A stretch of DNA of 64,000 bases, taken from NCBI RefSeq assembly GCF_016811995.1, contig NZ_CP069159.1, positions 682,001-746,000 on the forward strand, given 5' to 3'. The notes below the pieces were generated by a model that had not been told where the DNA came from, did no database searches, and saw only the letters and a list, made by a program, of their open reading frames with translations. Positions 18,774-29,206 of this stretch are shown in pieces; the first letter of the stretch is position 1, and every line of letters begins with the position of its first letter. This DNA comes from Citrobacter sp. R56 (GTDB lineage: Bacteria > Pseudomonadota > Gammaproteobacteria > Enterobacterales > Enterobacteriaceae). The translations under genes and the position numbers were made by a program.

Positions 18774-19208
18774 GTGAAAAAATTATTTTGTACGGCATTA
18801 TTGCTGTTGAGCAGCTCCTGCTTTGCACAAGGTACTGATGTTAAAGCGGTGACTGACGCGGTTGAAAATATGCGTCTTGCCATGCTCAGCGCTGAAAAAG
18901 CCAGTCTGGAAAAAGTGGGCCTGCCTTCTCTGAGCTATGGTCACTCAAGCGGAAGAATTGAAAATAACGCCGAGTTTGTTGATGCGATTGTGACAGGGAA
19001 ATCTAAATTTGAGACGCTGAACCTTAACGACCAGACTGTTCAGGTTGATGGGGATGTTGCCATTGTCCGCCATATTCTGGAGGCAAAAACCCATGACAGT
19101 GGTAAACCGGCGGGTGAAGTTAAAATCGGCGTGATGCTGGTCATGAAAAAAGACAGCGCCGGAGAATGGAAGTTGCTAGCCCGTCAGGCGTATAAGTTAC
19201 CTCAGTAA
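18774..19208 (+). CDS. Secreted NTF2-like (SnoaL/DUF4440-type) protein
   Basis: A 144-residue protein starting with GTG, placed by the GGAG five bases upstream. It has a Sec signal (residues 1-18, cleavage CFA/QG). The mature domain reads like the small NTF2-like fold: AVTDAVENMRLAMLSAEKASLEKV, then an HSSGRIENNAEFVDAI segment, then DQTVQVDGDVAIVRHILEA and a final strand EWKLLARQAYKLPQ. Such domains bind small ligands or act as toxin and immunity accessories. No catalytic assignment is possible. It is the last intact gene before the IS1 relic and pheV. Confidence 0.75.
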   Translation: MKKLFCTALLLLSSSCFAQGTDVKAVTDAVENMRLAMLSAEKASLEKVGLPSLSYGHSSGRIENNAEFVDAIVTGKSKFETLNLNDQTVQVDGDVAIVRHILEAKTHDSGKPAGEVKIGVMLVMKKDSAGEWKLLARQAYKLPQ

Positions 19209-19272
19209 TATTCAGGAATCTGGTGCATCAAATGATGGATGTACCAGAATTTGCAATACAGGCGCTGTAACC

Positions 19273-19440
19273 TCAGGGCACCATGAAACCAGGAAGGAGT
19301 TTCAGCCGCTTACACAGTGTCTTCTTGCTTCTGGAACCAAAGGTATGCGCGATAACGCGTTTCAGACGCGACTCCCGTGCGTACCACCACCATCGCAAAC
19401 ACTTTTTGCCGCCGACAAACGATCACATCTCGTCCACTTC
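19273..19440 (-). pseudogene. IS1-family transposase (InsB-type) remnant
   Basis: Read on the minus strand from 19440, the DNA encodes EVDEM, a stop, then SFVGGKK..RWWWYARESRLKRVIAHTFGSRSKKTL. This matches the catalytic core of IS1 InsB-type transposases (EMDEQWGYVG, RWLFYAYD, VVAHVFGERT), with the conserved Trp codon TGG changed to TGA. No intact ends or target duplication can be seen. Upstream sequence to about 19500 may belong to the same element but has several stops. Confidence 0.65.
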
Positions 19441-19530
19441 GTAAACCAGCTAAATTTACAGATTATCCAGAGGCAGAGTAGCAGCGCCTGTAGTCAGCAA
19501 GACCAAAAATCTACCGGAACCCTGAAAAGC

Positions 19531-19554
19531 AAAAAACCAGCCCGTAGGCTGGTT
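19531..19554 (-). terminator. Terminator of tRNA-Phe
   Basis: AACCAGCC and GGCTGGTT pair across a four-base loop. On the minus strand the stem runs into six T residues. It lies 11 bases past the tRNA 3' end. Confidence 0.8.
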
Positions 19555-19565
19555 CTTCTAAATAG

Positions 19566-19641
19566 TGGTGCCCGGACTCGGAATCGAACCAAGGACACGG
19601 GGATTTTCAATCCCCTGCTCTACCGACTGAGCTATCCGGGC
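19566..19641 (-). tRNA. pheV: tRNA-Phe (GAA), pheV position
   Basis: A 76-base gene read on the minus strand, from GCCCGGATAGCTC to TCCGGGCACCA. The anticodon arm GGGGATTGAAAATCCCC has anticodon GAA. The acceptor stem GCCCGGA/TCCGGGC and an encoded CCA are complete. In enterobacteria the 3' end of this gene is a well-known target for genomic-island integrases. The accessory patch with the curlin gene and IS1 relic lies directly off that end, but no integrase gene remains. Confidence 0.97.
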
Positions 19642-19746
19642 AACGGGGCGCATTAAAACCGATCCGCCTCGTTTCGTCAACGAAATTTCTTCAAATTAAC
19701 GCAGACTGCACAATCTATCACCACTTTGCTGTTATTGCACACATCT

Positions 19747-20454
19747 TCAGGAAAAAAACGCTGTCCAGGCGGCAGAGATCGGCATTGCCAGCAGCAGGGC
19801 AGGCAGCATATTCACCACGGCAAACATCTTAATTCCGCAGATACGTAAACCGGTCGCCAGCAGGAGCAGTCCGCCCACTGCGCTAAAATCCGCCATCATC
19901 GCGGGGGTGGTGAGTGGCAGGAGCAACACAGCGCTGGCGGCCAGCATTAACTGGATAACGAGCATTGGCGCAGAGATGGCGGAAACTGCGATCCCCAACG
20001 AGCAGGCAAAAATCATCGCGGTAAAGAAATCGAGAAAGGACTTGGCGATTAAAATGCTCGGATCGCCCGTCATTCCCTCATGCATCGAGCCGAAAATACC
20101 GGTGCCGCTTGCGCAAAAGAGCACAATGATAGCCACGTAATTCTGGATAAAAGTGTCGTGGACGGCCGTTTTTCCTGGTTTCTTAAACAGTTGCTGCGCC
20201 TTTGCGACTGCTGAATTGATGCCTCTTTCCAGAAAACAGATTTCACCAATCAGCGCGCCAATAAGGGTCGCCAAAACCATCACGGGCAGGTTGGCGCACT
20301 TGATGACCAGTAAAATACCGATTCCCAGTGAGGCCAGACCGAATATCGAGGTCATTGAGACGCGAAGACGTTCCGGTAAACGCTGGCTGAGAAGTGAACC
20401 GATCACACCGCCAATCAACACAGCGCTGGCGTTAATAAAAGGACCAATTACCAT
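19747..20454 (-). CDS. yqgA: DUF554 inner membrane protein YqgA
   Basis: A 235-residue polytopic membrane protein of the DUF554 family with about seven hydrophobic segments. The start at 20454 (MVIGPFINASAV) gives the E. coli length. An upstream in-frame ATG would add 11 residues without family support. The function is unknown, probably transport-related. It is divergent from speC. Confidence 0.93.
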   Translation of the reverse strand: MVIGPFINASAVLIGGVIGSLLSQRLPERLRVSMTSIFGLASLGIGILLVIKCANLPVMVLATLIGALIGEICFLERGINSAVAKAQQLFKKPGKTAVHDTFIQNYVAIIVLFCASGTGIFGSMHEGMTGDPSILIAKSFLDFFTAMIFACSLGIAVSAISAPMLVIQLMLAASAVLLLPLTTPAMMADFSAVGGLLLLATGLRICGIKMFAVVNMLPALLLAMPISAAWTAFFS

Positions 20455-20881
20455 ATTAGCTCCCATAACTATACTGACAGATTGCATTATTATGCTCTGA
20501 TAATCGCGTTTAATGGCAGTTTCTTAGCAAAGTGAATGCATACGGATTTTATCTTGCAGCCCCTGGGGAAAGGTGCCATGATTGCGCGAATTTTCTCCTG
20601 TCTGAATGGGGTTGCCTGGGATGATTGTATTCCCCTCACATCACCTTCAACATCGCCATCTCGCGCGAAGCTTGCCCTTTCCTGTGACCTCCCGACATTC
20701 GCTCGCCATGCGGTGAGGGAAGCGTACGCTCACTGCAGGACAACAGTAAAATCAGATAATGTCTGCTTTTACTGATGTCTGGCGGTCGGAGCTGGTGACC
20801 AGTTTGACCCGACAAATCGTTCGGCAAGGCCATTGTGCTTTGTCCGGGGCTTTTACACTCCCGAAACGGGTTTTTGTGCTT
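20455..20881. other. Divergent yqgA/speC intergenic region
   Basis: 427 bases between the two start codons. The speC frame stays open upstream to an ATG at 20759, but that extension does not belong to the known protein. I see no strong operator, hairpin or small gene. Confidence 0.5.
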
Positions 20882-23017
20882 ATGAAATCAATGAATATTG
20901 CCGCCAGCGGTGAGCTGGTATCCTGCTTGTCTACCCACCGTCATGTGGTGGCGCTGGACAGTACCGATTTTACCGACGTCGCGGCAGTCGTCATTACCGT
21001 TGCGGACAGCCGTAGCGGCATTCTTTCCCTGCTCAAACGTACTGGCTTTCATTTGCCGGTATTTATGTTCTCAGAAGCGACGACAGATGCGCCTGCGGGC
21101 GTCGAAGTGGTCATTGCGGGCAGCGCGCAGGACTGGCTGGAGCTGGAGTCTGCCGCCTGCCGTTATGAAGAGGATCTGTTGCCACCATTTTATGACACGC
21201 TGACGCAGTACGTTGAGATGGGCAACAGTACCTTTGCGTGCCCCGGGCATCAGCACGGCGAGTTTTTTAAAAAACATCCTGCGGGTCGCCATTTTTACGA
21301 CTTTTTCGGTGAAAACCTGTTTCGTGCCGACATGTGCAACGCCGATGTGAAGTTGGGCGATTTGCTGATCCATGAAGGATCGGCGAAGCATGCGCAGAAA
21401 TTTGCCGCCAAAGTCTTCCATGCGGATAAAACCTATTTTGTGCTCAACGGAACGTCGGCGGCGAATAAAGTGGTCACCAACGCACTGCTGACACGCGGCG
21501 ATCTGGTGCTGTTTGATCGTAACAACCACAAGTCGAATCACCATGGCGCGCTGATTCAGGCGGGCGCTACGCCGGTTTACCTTGAGGCGGCACGTAACCC
21601 GTTTGGTTTTATCGGCGGCATTGATGAGCATTGTTTTAACGAGGCGTATCTGCGCGAGCAAATTCGCAATGTCGCGCCGGAAAAGGCAGATAAAGCGCGG
21701 CCCTTCCGTCTGGCCATTATTCAGCTTGGCACCTATGACGGCACTATCTACAACGCACGCCAGGTGATCGACAAGATAGGTCATCTTTGCGACTACATCC
21801 TGTTTGACTCGGCCTGGGTGGGTTATGAGCAATTTATCCCAATGATGGCCGATGGCTCGCCGTTGTTGCTGGAGCTGAATGAAAACGATCCGGGCATTTT
21901 CGTTACCCAGTCTGTCCATAAACAGCAGGCCGGCTTCTCGCAAACCTCGCAGATCCACAAGAAAGATAACCATATTCGCGGCCAGGCGCGTTTCTGCCCG
22001 CATAAGCGGCTGAATAATGCCTTTATGCTCCATGCGTCGACCAGTCCGTTCTATCCGCTGTTTGCGGCGCTGGATGTTAACGCCAAAATTCATGAAGGGG
22101 AGAGTGGTCGACGTTTGTGGGCGGAATGCGTCACGCTGGGTATTGAAGCGCGTAAAGCCATTCTCGCCAGCTGTAAGATGCTTCTGCCTTTTATTCCTCC
22201 CATCGTCGACGGCAAACCGTGGCAGGAACATTCCACATCGGTGATTGCCAGTGAGCGCCGCTTCTTCAGTTTTGAACCCGGTGCGAAATGGCACGGCTTT
22301 GAAGGGTATGCCGACGATCAGTATTTTGTCGATCCCTGTAAGCTGCTGCTGACAACGCCTGGCATTGATGCCCAGACCGGGCGTTATACCGATTTTGGGA
22401 TCCCAGCCACCATTCTGGCGCACTATCTGCGCGAAAACGGTATCGTGCCGGAGAAATGCGATCTCAACTCGATTTTATTCCTCCTGACGCCAGCTGAAAG
22501 CGCTGACAAAATGGCGCAACTGGTGGCGATGCTGGCGCAGTTTGAACAGCATATTGAAGACGATACGCCGCTTTCAGAGGTGTTGCCGACCATCTTCAAT
22601 AAATACCCGGTGCGCTATCGCGACTATACCCTGCGCGAACTGTGCCAGGAGATGCACGATCTGTACGTCAGCTTCGATGTTAAAGATCTGCAAAAAGCGA
22701 TGTTCCGTCAGGTGAGTTTGCCAAAGGTGGCGATGAATCCTCAGGATGCCAACAGCGCGTTTATCCGTGGTGATGTCGAGCTGGTACGTATTTGCGATGC
22801 AGAAGGTCGTATCGCGGCGGAAGGGGCGCTACCTTACCCTCCTGGCGTCCTGTGTGTGGTCCCCGGTGAAGTGTGGGGCGGGGCGGTCCAGCGTTACTTC
22901 CTCGCGCTGGAAGAGGGGGTGAACCTGTTGCCAGGTTTCTCACCAGAGCTACAGGGCGTGTACAGCGAAACAGACACAGACGGCATTAAGCGTTTGTATG
23001 GCTATGTGCTGAGGTAA
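20882..23017 (+). CDS. speC: Constitutive ornithine decarboxylase
   Basis: A 711-residue fold-I PLP decarboxylase converting ornithine to putrescine. The wing domain (about 1-110) precedes the PLP domain, whose Schiff-base Lys lies in SVHKQQAG and whose cofactor contacts include NGTSAANK and DSAWVGYEQF. The start at ATG 20882 (MKSMNIAAS) matches the E. coli protein. The ribosome site is weak. Cytosolic, decameric in the family. Together with speA and speB farther right, the window holds both putrescine routes. Confidence 0.98.
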   Translation: MKSMNIAASGELVSCLSTHRHVVALDSTDFTDVAAVVITVADSRSGILSLLKRTGFHLPVFMFSEATTDAPAGVEVVIAGSAQDWLELESAACRYEEDLLPPFYDTLTQYVEMGNSTFACPGHQHGEFFKKHPAGRHFYDFFGENLFRADMCNADVKLGDLLIHEGSAKHAQKFAAKVFHADKTYFVLNGTSAANKVVTNALLTRGDLVLFDRNNHKSNHHGALIQAGATPVYLEAARNPFGFIGGIDEHCFNEAYLREQIRNVAPEKADKARPFRLAIIQLGTYDGTIYNARQVIDKIGHLCDYILFDSAWVGYEQFIPMMADGSPLLLELNENDPGIFVTQSVHKQQAGFSQTSQIHKKDNHIRGQARFCPHKRLNNAFMLHASTSPFYPLFAALDVNAKIHEGESGRRLWAECVTLGIEARKAILASCKMLLPFIPPIVDGKPWQEHSTSVIASERRFFSFEPGAKWHGFEGYADDQYFVDPCKLLLTTPGIDAQTGRYTDFGIPATILAHYLRENGIVPEKCDLNSILFLLTPAESADKMAQLVAMLAQFEQHIEDDTPLSEVLPTIFNKYPVRYRDYTLRELCQEMHDLYVSFDVKDLQKAMFRQVSLPKVAMNPQDANSAFIRGDVELVRICDAEGRIAAEGALPYPPGVLCVVPGEVWGGAVQRYFLALEEGVNLLPGFSPELQGVYSETDTDGIKRLYGYVLR

Positions 23018-23022
23018 GTACG

Positions 23023-23058
23023 AAAAAAAACGGGTCACCCAAAGGCGACCCGTTTTTG
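23023..23058. terminator. Bidirectional terminator between speC and nupG
   Basis: AACGGGTC pairs with GACCCGTT. The stem is flanked by eight A residues on one side and five T residues on the other, so it can end both convergent transcripts. Confidence 0.85.
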
Positions 23059-23069
23059 TCAGAGAAGAA

Positions 23070-24326
23070 TTAATGTGTCACGGTCTGAGAGCCTGTTGGC
23101 GTGCGGACGTGTTTGTATTTAAACAGGGCGACGAACGCGAAAGCCAGAATCAGAGAGTAGCCGGCGAAAATCAGCCACACGGTTTGCCAATCGGTAATAC
23201 CGTTCAGTGTGTAATGCTCAACCACTTTCCCGCTGACCACACCTCCCAGGATGCAACCGAAACCGTTGGTCATCATCAGGAACATACCCTGTGCGCTGGC
23301 GCGGATTTCAGGGCGGACTTCTTTTTCAACAAACACCGAACCGGAGATGTTGAAGAAGTCGAAGGCGCAGCCGTAAACAATCATCGACAGAACCAGCAGC
23401 ACGGTACCGAACGGCGTCGGGTCGCCATACGCGAACAGACCGAAGCGCAGCATCCACGCCACAATACTGATCAGCATAACGTTCTTAATGCCGTAGCGGC
23501 TCAGGAAGAACGGGATCGTCAGGATAAACAGGGTTTCGGAGATCTGCGAAATCGACATCATCACCGAGGCGTGCTGCACGATAAAGCTGCTGGCAAACAG
23601 CGGGTCTTTATCGAAGCTGTGCAGGAAGGTGTTCCCGAACATGTTGGTGATTTGCAGTTCAGCGCCCAGCATCATTGAGAAGATGAAGAAGATCGCCATA
23701 CGCTTGTTTTTAAACAGCGCGAAGGCATCCAGACCCAACATTGAGGTCCAGCTCTGGTTTTTCTGCTGGTTGGCTACCGGAATATGTGGCAGCGTCAGGG
23801 TGAACAGCGCCAGAACAACGGAGAGGACGGCACCAATGTACAGCTGCATATGGCTCAATTCGAAACCGGAGAAGCTCACACCCCACATGGCAAAGATAAA
23901 GCCGATGGTGCCCCAGATACGGATTGGCGGGAAGTCGGTCACAATGTCCATCCCCGCAGATTGCAAGCGGTAGTAGGAGATGGTGTTGATCAGACCCAAC
24001 GTCGGCATATAGGCCAACGAGTTAAGGAGGATCACGAAGAACATTGCGCCCGGCGTGGTCACCTCCGCTGCCATAAACAGCGTTGCGGCGCCAACTATGT
24101 GGCAAATGGCATACACCCACTTCGCACTTAACCATTTGTCCGCCACAATCCCTAACAGCGTAGGCATCAGGACGGCGGCGATCCCCAGGGAGCTATAAAC
24201 AGCACCGATGGAGGCACCGTCAAACTTAAGGGTGACAAACATATATGAGCCGAGGGTCGTGAGCCAGCTTCCCCACAGGCAGAACTGCAGAAAGGAGAGG
24301 ACTTTCAGCTGCAGCTTAAGATTCAT
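23070..24326 (-). CDS. nupG: Nucleoside:H+ symporter NupG
   Basis: A 418-residue, 12-helix inner-membrane transporter of the NHS family importing purine and pyrimidine nucleosides. The start at 24326 (MNLKLQLKVLSFLQFCLWGSWLTTLG) equals the E. coli protein. The longer upstream frame is not used. Upstream, two TGTGA half-sites (24392-24396 and 24431-24435) sit at roughly the spacing of the paired CRP sites of the CytR/DeoR-controlled E. coli promoter. I regard these as tentative. Confidence 0.97.
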   Translation of the reverse strand: MNLKLQLKVLSFLQFCLWGSWLTTLGSYMFVTLKFDGASIGAVYSSLGIAAVLMPTLLGIVADKWLSAKWVYAICHIVGAATLFMAAEVTTPGAMFFVILLNSLAYMPTLGLINTISYYRLQSAGMDIVTDFPPIRIWGTIGFIFAMWGVSFSGFELSHMQLYIGAVLSVVLALFTLTLPHIPVANQQKNQSWTSMLGLDAFALFKNKRMAIFFIFSMMLGAELQITNMFGNTFLHSFDKDPLFASSFIVQHASVMMSISQISETLFILTIPFFLSRYGIKNVMLISIVAWMLRFGLFAYGDPTPFGTVLLVLSMIVYGCAFDFFNISGSVFVEKEVRPEIRASAQGMFLMMTNGFGCILGGVVSGKVVEHYTLNGITDWQTVWLIFAGYSLILAFAFVALFKYKHVRTPTGSQTVTH

Positions 24327-24498
24327 GTTAATTTCCTCACACCGTAATGCGGATGAATGTTTTAAAAGGCACATTTGCCGTTGCAATATGATGTGATTCT
24401 ATCAACGACAGACCTTCGTTTTTTGTTACCTGTGACAAATATTTGCAAACATTTTCCTATTGCAAGGCAAAAGGGTGATGGAGTTAACACTTTTATAC

Positions 24499-24526
24499 CC
24501 CGCCCTCGTGGTTTCCAGAGGGCGGG
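24499..24526 (-). terminator. Hairpin downstream of mltC
   Basis: CCCGCCCTC pairs with GAGGGCGGG across a ten-base loop, just past the mltC stop. Only a short T-poor tail follows on the minus strand, so termination is likely but weak. Confidence 0.5.
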
Positions 24527-24542
24527 AGGGGACGCAGAGAGG

Positions 24543-25625
24543 CTATTTACGGCGATATGATTTTTGCGCCGAATTGACCTTATACAAATAACGACGCGAT
24601 TCTGCAGAAGGGTGTCGGGTGGTCAGCGTCTGGTAAACATCTCCCGGCGACATGCTGTTAATAATAGCAGCAGCCCGGATCTTATCATTGGAGAATACGC
24701 GCAATACGCTGCCCGCGCCGCCATTGTAGGCCGTGATCACCGCGTAGCGTCGTGATGTCGGGTTATCGATCCCCCCTAAATACACATTATTGAGCATCGC
24801 CAGATAGGCGGTGCCGGTATCAATGTTACTGGCAGGATCGAACAGGAAGCTGCGGCTTGGGGTGCCCGAACGTCCCTGCGAACGGAAAACGTCTTTCCCG
24901 GCGCTATGCTGAACCACCTGCATCAGACCCAGCGCGTCGGCATGACTGACCGCGTACGGGTTAAAGGAAGATTCAGTCTGCATAATCGCCAGAATGAGTG
25001 ATTCTTCGACGCCATATTTCCGTGATGCCTGACGCACCATACCAAGGTATTTATGCGCGCGTTTATCAAGGTGGTTTGGGACAAGGTTGATGGTGACGCT
25101 GTAAATGATGCGCAGACCGTTGCTGCGGCTCTTAAGCCGGGTTTTCAGCAGATAATCGGCGAAGTTTGTCGCCCGTCCCTCCCAGCGAATGGCCTGGCCT
25201 GTGTGATCCACTACCTGACCGTACAGGAATGGCTCCTTGGAGATCTGAATATCATCAACGTCAGAATAGAGATCGACGGTTGTCGGATCGTCGCCCATTA
25301 ACAGTGTCTTGATAATGGCCCGACGCAGATGCCCGGCGGGATCTGTTCCGGCAATGGTTTCAACGGTGATGGTACCGGCATCAAAGTTGATATGGCTGCG
25401 GGTCTGAAACTGATCGGTGTATTTCACATAGTCTTTTGGACCGGCGATCAGAACTTCCTTGAACCCCCACAGATTTTCAATGTTATGGGCAAATTGCCCC
25501 ATCAAAATATCAAAACCGTTGGTATCCTTGACCCAGGCTTCATTGTACGAATCGCCTTTGTTGGTCGAACTGGAACAGGAGATGAGCAACGGCGCAACAA
25601 GTGCAAGCGCGAAAAATTTTTTCAT
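24543..25625 (-). CDS. mltC: Membrane-bound lytic murein transglycosylase C
   Basis: A 360-residue outer-membrane lipoprotein cleaving peptidoglycan glycan strands to 1,6-anhydromuropeptides. The lipobox LLISC places the lipidated Cys near residue 17. A DUF3393 domain precedes the SLT lysozyme-like domain (from about 190), with the catalytic Glu in [12 protein letters not shown] and the [13 protein letters not shown] motif. The MKK start is one codon inside a double Met. Genes mutY, yggX and mltC form a minus-strand operon. Confidence 0.97.
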   Translation of the reverse strand: MKKFFALALVAPLLISCSSSTNKGDSYNEAWVKDTNGFDILMGQFAHNIENLWGFKEVLIAGPKDYVKYTDQFQTRSHINFDAGTITVETIAGTDPAGHLRRAIIKTLLMGDDPTTVDLYSDVDDIQISKEPFLYGQVVDHTGQAIRWEGRATNFADYLLKTRLKSRSNGLRIIYSVTINLVPNHLDKRAHKYLGMVRQASRKYGVEESLILAIMQTESSFNPYAVSHADALGLMQVVQHSAGKDVFRSQGRSGTPSRSFLFDPASNIDTGTAYLAMLNNVYLGGIDNPTSRRYAVITAYNGGAGSVLRVFSNDKIRAAAIINSMSPGDVYQTLTTRHPSAESRRYLYKVNSAQKSYRRK

Positions 25626-25681
25626 CATTCCGGGAGTGCGTGTTGTGTTGTTATGTGATGTGAAAAAGGGCGGTTAAGCCC

Positions 25682-25960
<279 letters not shown>

Positions 25961-25984
25961 TTATCCTCTTTATCGCCCGACGGC

Positions 25985-27037
25985 TTAAACCAAAGCGCCG
26001 GTGCGTAACTGCTGTAACAAACGCTCCACGGGAGCCGCCAGTCCGACCGACGGCGGTTGCGCTAAGTTATACCAGAGCGCGTTGCCTTCATCCATGCATG
26101 AGGTGAAGGAAGACACGGGAATCCACATGGGCACAATATCCAGATGGAAATGGCTGAAGGTATGGCGAAACGCATTCAGCTGACTAAGTTTATCAGCTTT
26201 AATATTCCGTTGCGCCAGCCACTTACGCAGGCCATCCTCATCTTCAAACTGAGGAAAACAGTACAATCCCCCCCACAGTCCGCTGGGCGGCCGCTGTGCC
26301 AGCAGCACGGTGTCTTCATGCTGCATCAGCAAAAAATAGCCTGTCCGTTCTGGTAGCGTCTGTTTCGGTTTTTTGCCGGGGTAGAGCGACCAGCTGTCGT
26401 TGGCGGTCGCAATGCAGCCGTTTTGTAGTGGGCAAAGGGAGCATTTTGGCTTCGACCGCGTACACACCATCGCGCCTAAATCCATCATTGCCTGGTTAAA
26501 GCGCTCAACACCGTTGGCAGGCGTGACCTGTTCACTGATCTCCCACAGTTTTTTCTCGACCTCTTTTTTGCCCGGCCAGCCGCTCACCGCGTAGCAGCGC
26601 GCCAGCACACGCTTGACGTTGCCGTCGAGAATCGGGAAATGTTTGCCCAGTGAGAGAGAAAGTACGGCACCTGCAGTAGAACGCCCGATGCCAGGCAATG
26701 CCGCCACTTCATCGAAGGTCTCCGGAAACTGACCGCCATGTAGCGTGACAACCTGTTGGGCCGCTTTGTGCAGATTTCGCGCTCGCGCGTAATAACCTAA
26801 ACCGGTCCATAAATGCAGCACTTCGTCCAGCGGCGCATTGGCTAAATCCGTCACCGTGGGAAAACGCGACATAAAGCGTTCAAAATAGGGAATAACCGTG
26901 GCAACCTGAGTTTGTTGCAACATGACTTCTGAGAGCCATACTTTGTAAGGCGTCTTGTCAATTTGCCAGGGCAGCGTTTTCCGCCCGTATTTGTCGTACC
27001 AGCCCAACACCTGAGCTGAAAATTGAGACGCTTGCAT
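25985..27037 (-). CDS. mutY: Adenine DNA glycosylase MutY
   Basis: A 350-residue repair enzyme removing adenine opposite 8-oxoguanine. It has the HhH-GPD domain with Glu in [10 protein letters not shown] and Asp in [14 protein letters not shown], and the [4Fe-4S] motif [17 protein letters not shown]. The C-terminal NUDIX-like 8-oxoG recognition domain is intact. The second Met (27037) gives the E. coli length. It is divergent from trmB. Confidence 0.97.
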   Translation of the reverse strand: MQASQFSAQVLGWYDKYGRKTLPWQIDKTPYKVWLSEVMLQQTQVATVIPYFERFMSRFPTVTDLANAPLDEVLHLWTGLGYYARARNLHKAAQQVVTLHGGQFPETFDEVAALPGIGRSTAGAVLSLSLGKHFPILDGNVKRVLARCYAVSGWPGKKEVEKKLWEISEQVTPANGVERFNQAMMDLGAMVCTRSKPKCSLCPLQNGCIATANDSWSLYPGKKPKQTLPERTGYFLLMQHEDTVLLAQRPPSGLWGGLYCFPQFEDEDGLRKWLAQRNIKADKLSQLNAFRHTFSHFHLDIVPMWIPVSSFTSCMDEGNALWYNLAQPPSVGLAAPVERLLQQLRTGALV

Positions 27038-27198
27038 GGTCACCGCTTAATATTTGCTGGGGGGCAGATTGCAGCACAGAGGCAACAGGGTGTAAACCGG
27101 AACTTTCCGGTGCTGACTTTCTTCCTTTACTTGCATCCGCCAACTAACTTTGGATAATGCCCGTTTTCGCAACTCAATCACAAGCAGACTTAACTTTT

Positions 27199-27918
27199 AT
27201 GAAGAACGACGTCATTTCACCGGAATTTGATGAAAACGGCCGCCCGTTGCGCCGTATTCGTAGTTTTGTTCGTCGCCAGGGGCGACTGACGAAAGGGCAG
27301 GAGCACGCGCTGGAAAACTACTGGCCGGTGATGGGCGTTGAATTCAGCGAAGATCCTGTGGATTTTGTGGCGCTGTTTGGCCGTGAAGCGCCGATCACGC
27401 TGGAGATCGGTTTTGGGATGGGCGCATCGCTGGTGGCGATGGCAAAAGAACGTCCGGAACAGAATTTCCTCGGCATTGAAGTGCATTCACCGGGGGTGGG
27501 CGCATGCCTGGCCTCTGCCCATGAGGAAGGGGTTGAGAACCTGCGAGTGATGTGCCATGACGCGGTCGAAGTGCTGCATAAAATGATTCCTGACAATTCT
27601 TTATCCATGGTTCAGCTCTTTTTCCCTGACCCGTGGCATAAAGCGCGTCATAATAAACGCCGTATCGTTCAGGTACCGTTTGCTGAGCTTGTGAAGAGCA
27701 AGCTGAAGCTGGGCGGTGTTTTCCACATGGCGACCGACTGGGAAGCCTATGCAGAACACATGCTTGAGGTGATGACCTCCATCGACGGGTATAAAAACCA
27801 GTCTGAAACCAACGATTATGTACCGCGCCCGCAATCGCGCCCGGTAACCAAATTTGAACAGCGTGGTCATCGTCTTGGCCACGGCGTATGGGACTTAATG
27901 TTCGAGAGGGTGAAATAA
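27199..27918 (+). CDS. trmB: tRNA (guanine-N7-)-methyltransferase
   Basis: A 239-residue SAM-dependent enzyme making m7G46 in tRNA. The SAM-binding segment [15 protein letters not shown] and the signature [15 protein letters not shown] are present. The start at ATG 27199 gives the E. coli length. An upstream in-frame ATG at 27157 adds 14 residues not found in the family. Its stop overlaps the yggL start (TAATG). Confidence 0.97.
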   Translation: MKNDVISPEFDENGRPLRRIRSFVRRQGRLTKGQEHALENYWPVMGVEFSEDPVDFVALFGREAPITLEIGFGMGASLVAMAKERPEQNFLGIEVHSPGVGACLASAHEEGVENLRVMCHDAVEVLHKMIPDNSLSMVQLFFPDPWHKARHNKRRIVQVPFAELVKSKLKLGGVFHMATDWEAYAEHMLEVMTSIDGYKNQSETNDYVPRPQSRPVTKFEQRGHRLGHGVWDLMFERVK

Positions 27919-28244
27919 TGGCAAAGAACCGTAGCCGTCGTCTGCGTAAAAAAATGCATATCGACGAATTCCAGGAATTAGGATTTTCGGTTGCATGGCG
28001 TTTTCCGGAAGGTACATCTGAAGAGCAGGTTGATAAAATCGTTGATGATTTTATTAATGACGTCATTGAACCGAACAAACTGGCCTTTGACGGCAGCGGT
28101 TATCTGGCCTGGGAAGGTCTGATCTGCATGCAGGAAATCGGTAAATGCACGGAAGAACATCAGGCGATAGTTCGTAAATGGCTGGAAGAGCAAAAACTTG
28201 AAGAAGTGCGCACCAGCGAACTTTTCGATGTTTGGTGGGACTAA
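27918..28244 (+). CDS. yggL: YggL family protein (ribosome-associated, DUF469)
   Basis: A 108-residue basic-to-acidic protein with an N-terminal [18 protein letters not shown], matching E. coli YggL, reported to associate with the 50S ribosomal subunit. It is translationally coupled to trmB by a one-base overlap. No catalytic motif. Confidence 0.95.
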   Translation: MAKNRSRRLRKKMHIDEFQELGFSVAWRFPEGTSEEQVDKIVDDFINDVIEPNKLAFDGSGYLAWEGLICMQEIGKCTEEHQAIVRKWLEEQKLEEVRTSELFDVWWD

Positions 28245-28296
28245 CAAAACATACGGGGCCAGCATTTGCTGGCCCGATTTGTCTTGAGGGAAAGTT

Positions 28297-29016
28297 ATGA
28301 TGCGCAAAACGCTGCTGGCGGCAGTTCTAACGTTCACGGCGATGGCCGCACACGCAGATTACAAATGCAGCGTCACACCGCGTGACGATGTGATTTTGAG
28401 CCCGCAAACGGTGCAGGTGAAAGGCGAAAATGGCAACCTGGTCATTACGCCGGACGGCAACGTGACATTCAACGATAAGTCGTACACCCTGAGCGCTGCA
28501 CAGCGTGAACAGGCGAAAGATTACCAGTCTGAATTACGCAGCGCGTTACCGTGGATTGATGAAGGCGCCAGAAACCGGGTCGAGAAAAGCCGTGTGGCGC
28601 TGGACAAAATCATCGCCAAAGAAGTGGGTGAAAGCAGCAGTATGCGCGGCCGTTTGACCAAACTTGATGCGCAACTGAAAGAGCAGATGAACCGTATTAT
28701 CGAACATCGCACGGACGGCCTGACATTCCACTACAAGGCGATTGATCAGGTGCGTGCGGATGGTCAGCAACTGGTGAATCAGGCGATGGGCGGCATCCTG
28801 CAGGACAGCATTAATGAGATGGGTGCCAAAGCGGTGCTCAAAGGCGGTGGTAATCCACTGCAAGGCGTACTGGGAAGCCTGGGGGGCTTGCAAACATCGA
28901 TTCAAAACGAATGGAAGAATCAGGAAAAAGACTTCCAGCAGTTTGGCAAAGATGTCTGCAGCCGCGTCGTGACGCTGGAAGATAATCGTAAAGCGTTGGT
29001 CAGTAGCCTGAAATAA
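28297..29016 (+). CDS. yggN: DUF2884 periplasmic protein YggN
   Basis: A 239-residue protein, full length against E. coli YggN (DUF2884). It has a Sec signal at residues 1-20 (cleavage AHA/DY) and one cysteine pair (CSVTP and DVCSRV). The middle of the mature chain is strongly helical and charged. The function is unknown. It follows yggL by 52 bases and ends at a clear terminator. Confidence 0.94.
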   Translation: MMRKTLLAAVLTFTAMAAHADYKCSVTPRDDVILSPQTVQVKGENGNLVITPDGNVTFNDKSYTLSAAQREQAKDYQSELRSALPWIDEGARNRVEKSRVALDKIIAKEVGESSSMRGRLTKLDAQLKEQMNRIIEHRTDGLTFHYKAIDQVRADGQQLVNQAMGGILQDSINEMGAKAVLKGGGNPLQGVLGSLGGLQTSIQNEWKNQEKDFQQFGKDVCSRVVTLEDNRKALVSSLK

Positions 29017-29036
29017 TCCTTTCTGTTTTTTTAAGC

Positions 29037-29066
29037 AACGGCACGGTTTTGTGCCGTTTTGTTTTG
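29037..29066 (+). terminator. Terminator of trmB-yggL-yggN
   Basis: AACGGCAC pairs with GTGCCGTT across a six-base loop, followed by a T-rich tail. Confidence 0.85.
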
Positions 29067-29206
29067 TCTATTTCCCTCATTTTGATATCCATCTCTAAAA
29101 TCAATACATTGGATGACATATTTATCTGTTTAATTGGAAGGCATCACATTATTCATCTCCTGGCTTGCGATAATGCGTCAACTTTTTACGTAACTGGAGA
29201 AATAAC

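Noticed and set aside
18559..18777. 72-codon frame with a hydrophobic segment before the NTF2-like gene
   Set aside because: No Shine-Dalgarno. It overlaps the next gene's ribosome site and the composition after residue 35 looks random.
16553..19565. A complete mobile island at tRNA-Phe
   Set aside because: No integrase, no visible direct repeat of the tRNA end and only a broken transposase. It is described as an eroded accessory patch.
21071..22423. 450-codon open frame on the minus strand inside speC
   Set aside because: It lies wholly antisense to a well-conserved ornithine decarboxylase. The translation is rich in Arg, Gln and His with no domain, as expected for the shadow of a G+C-biased gene.
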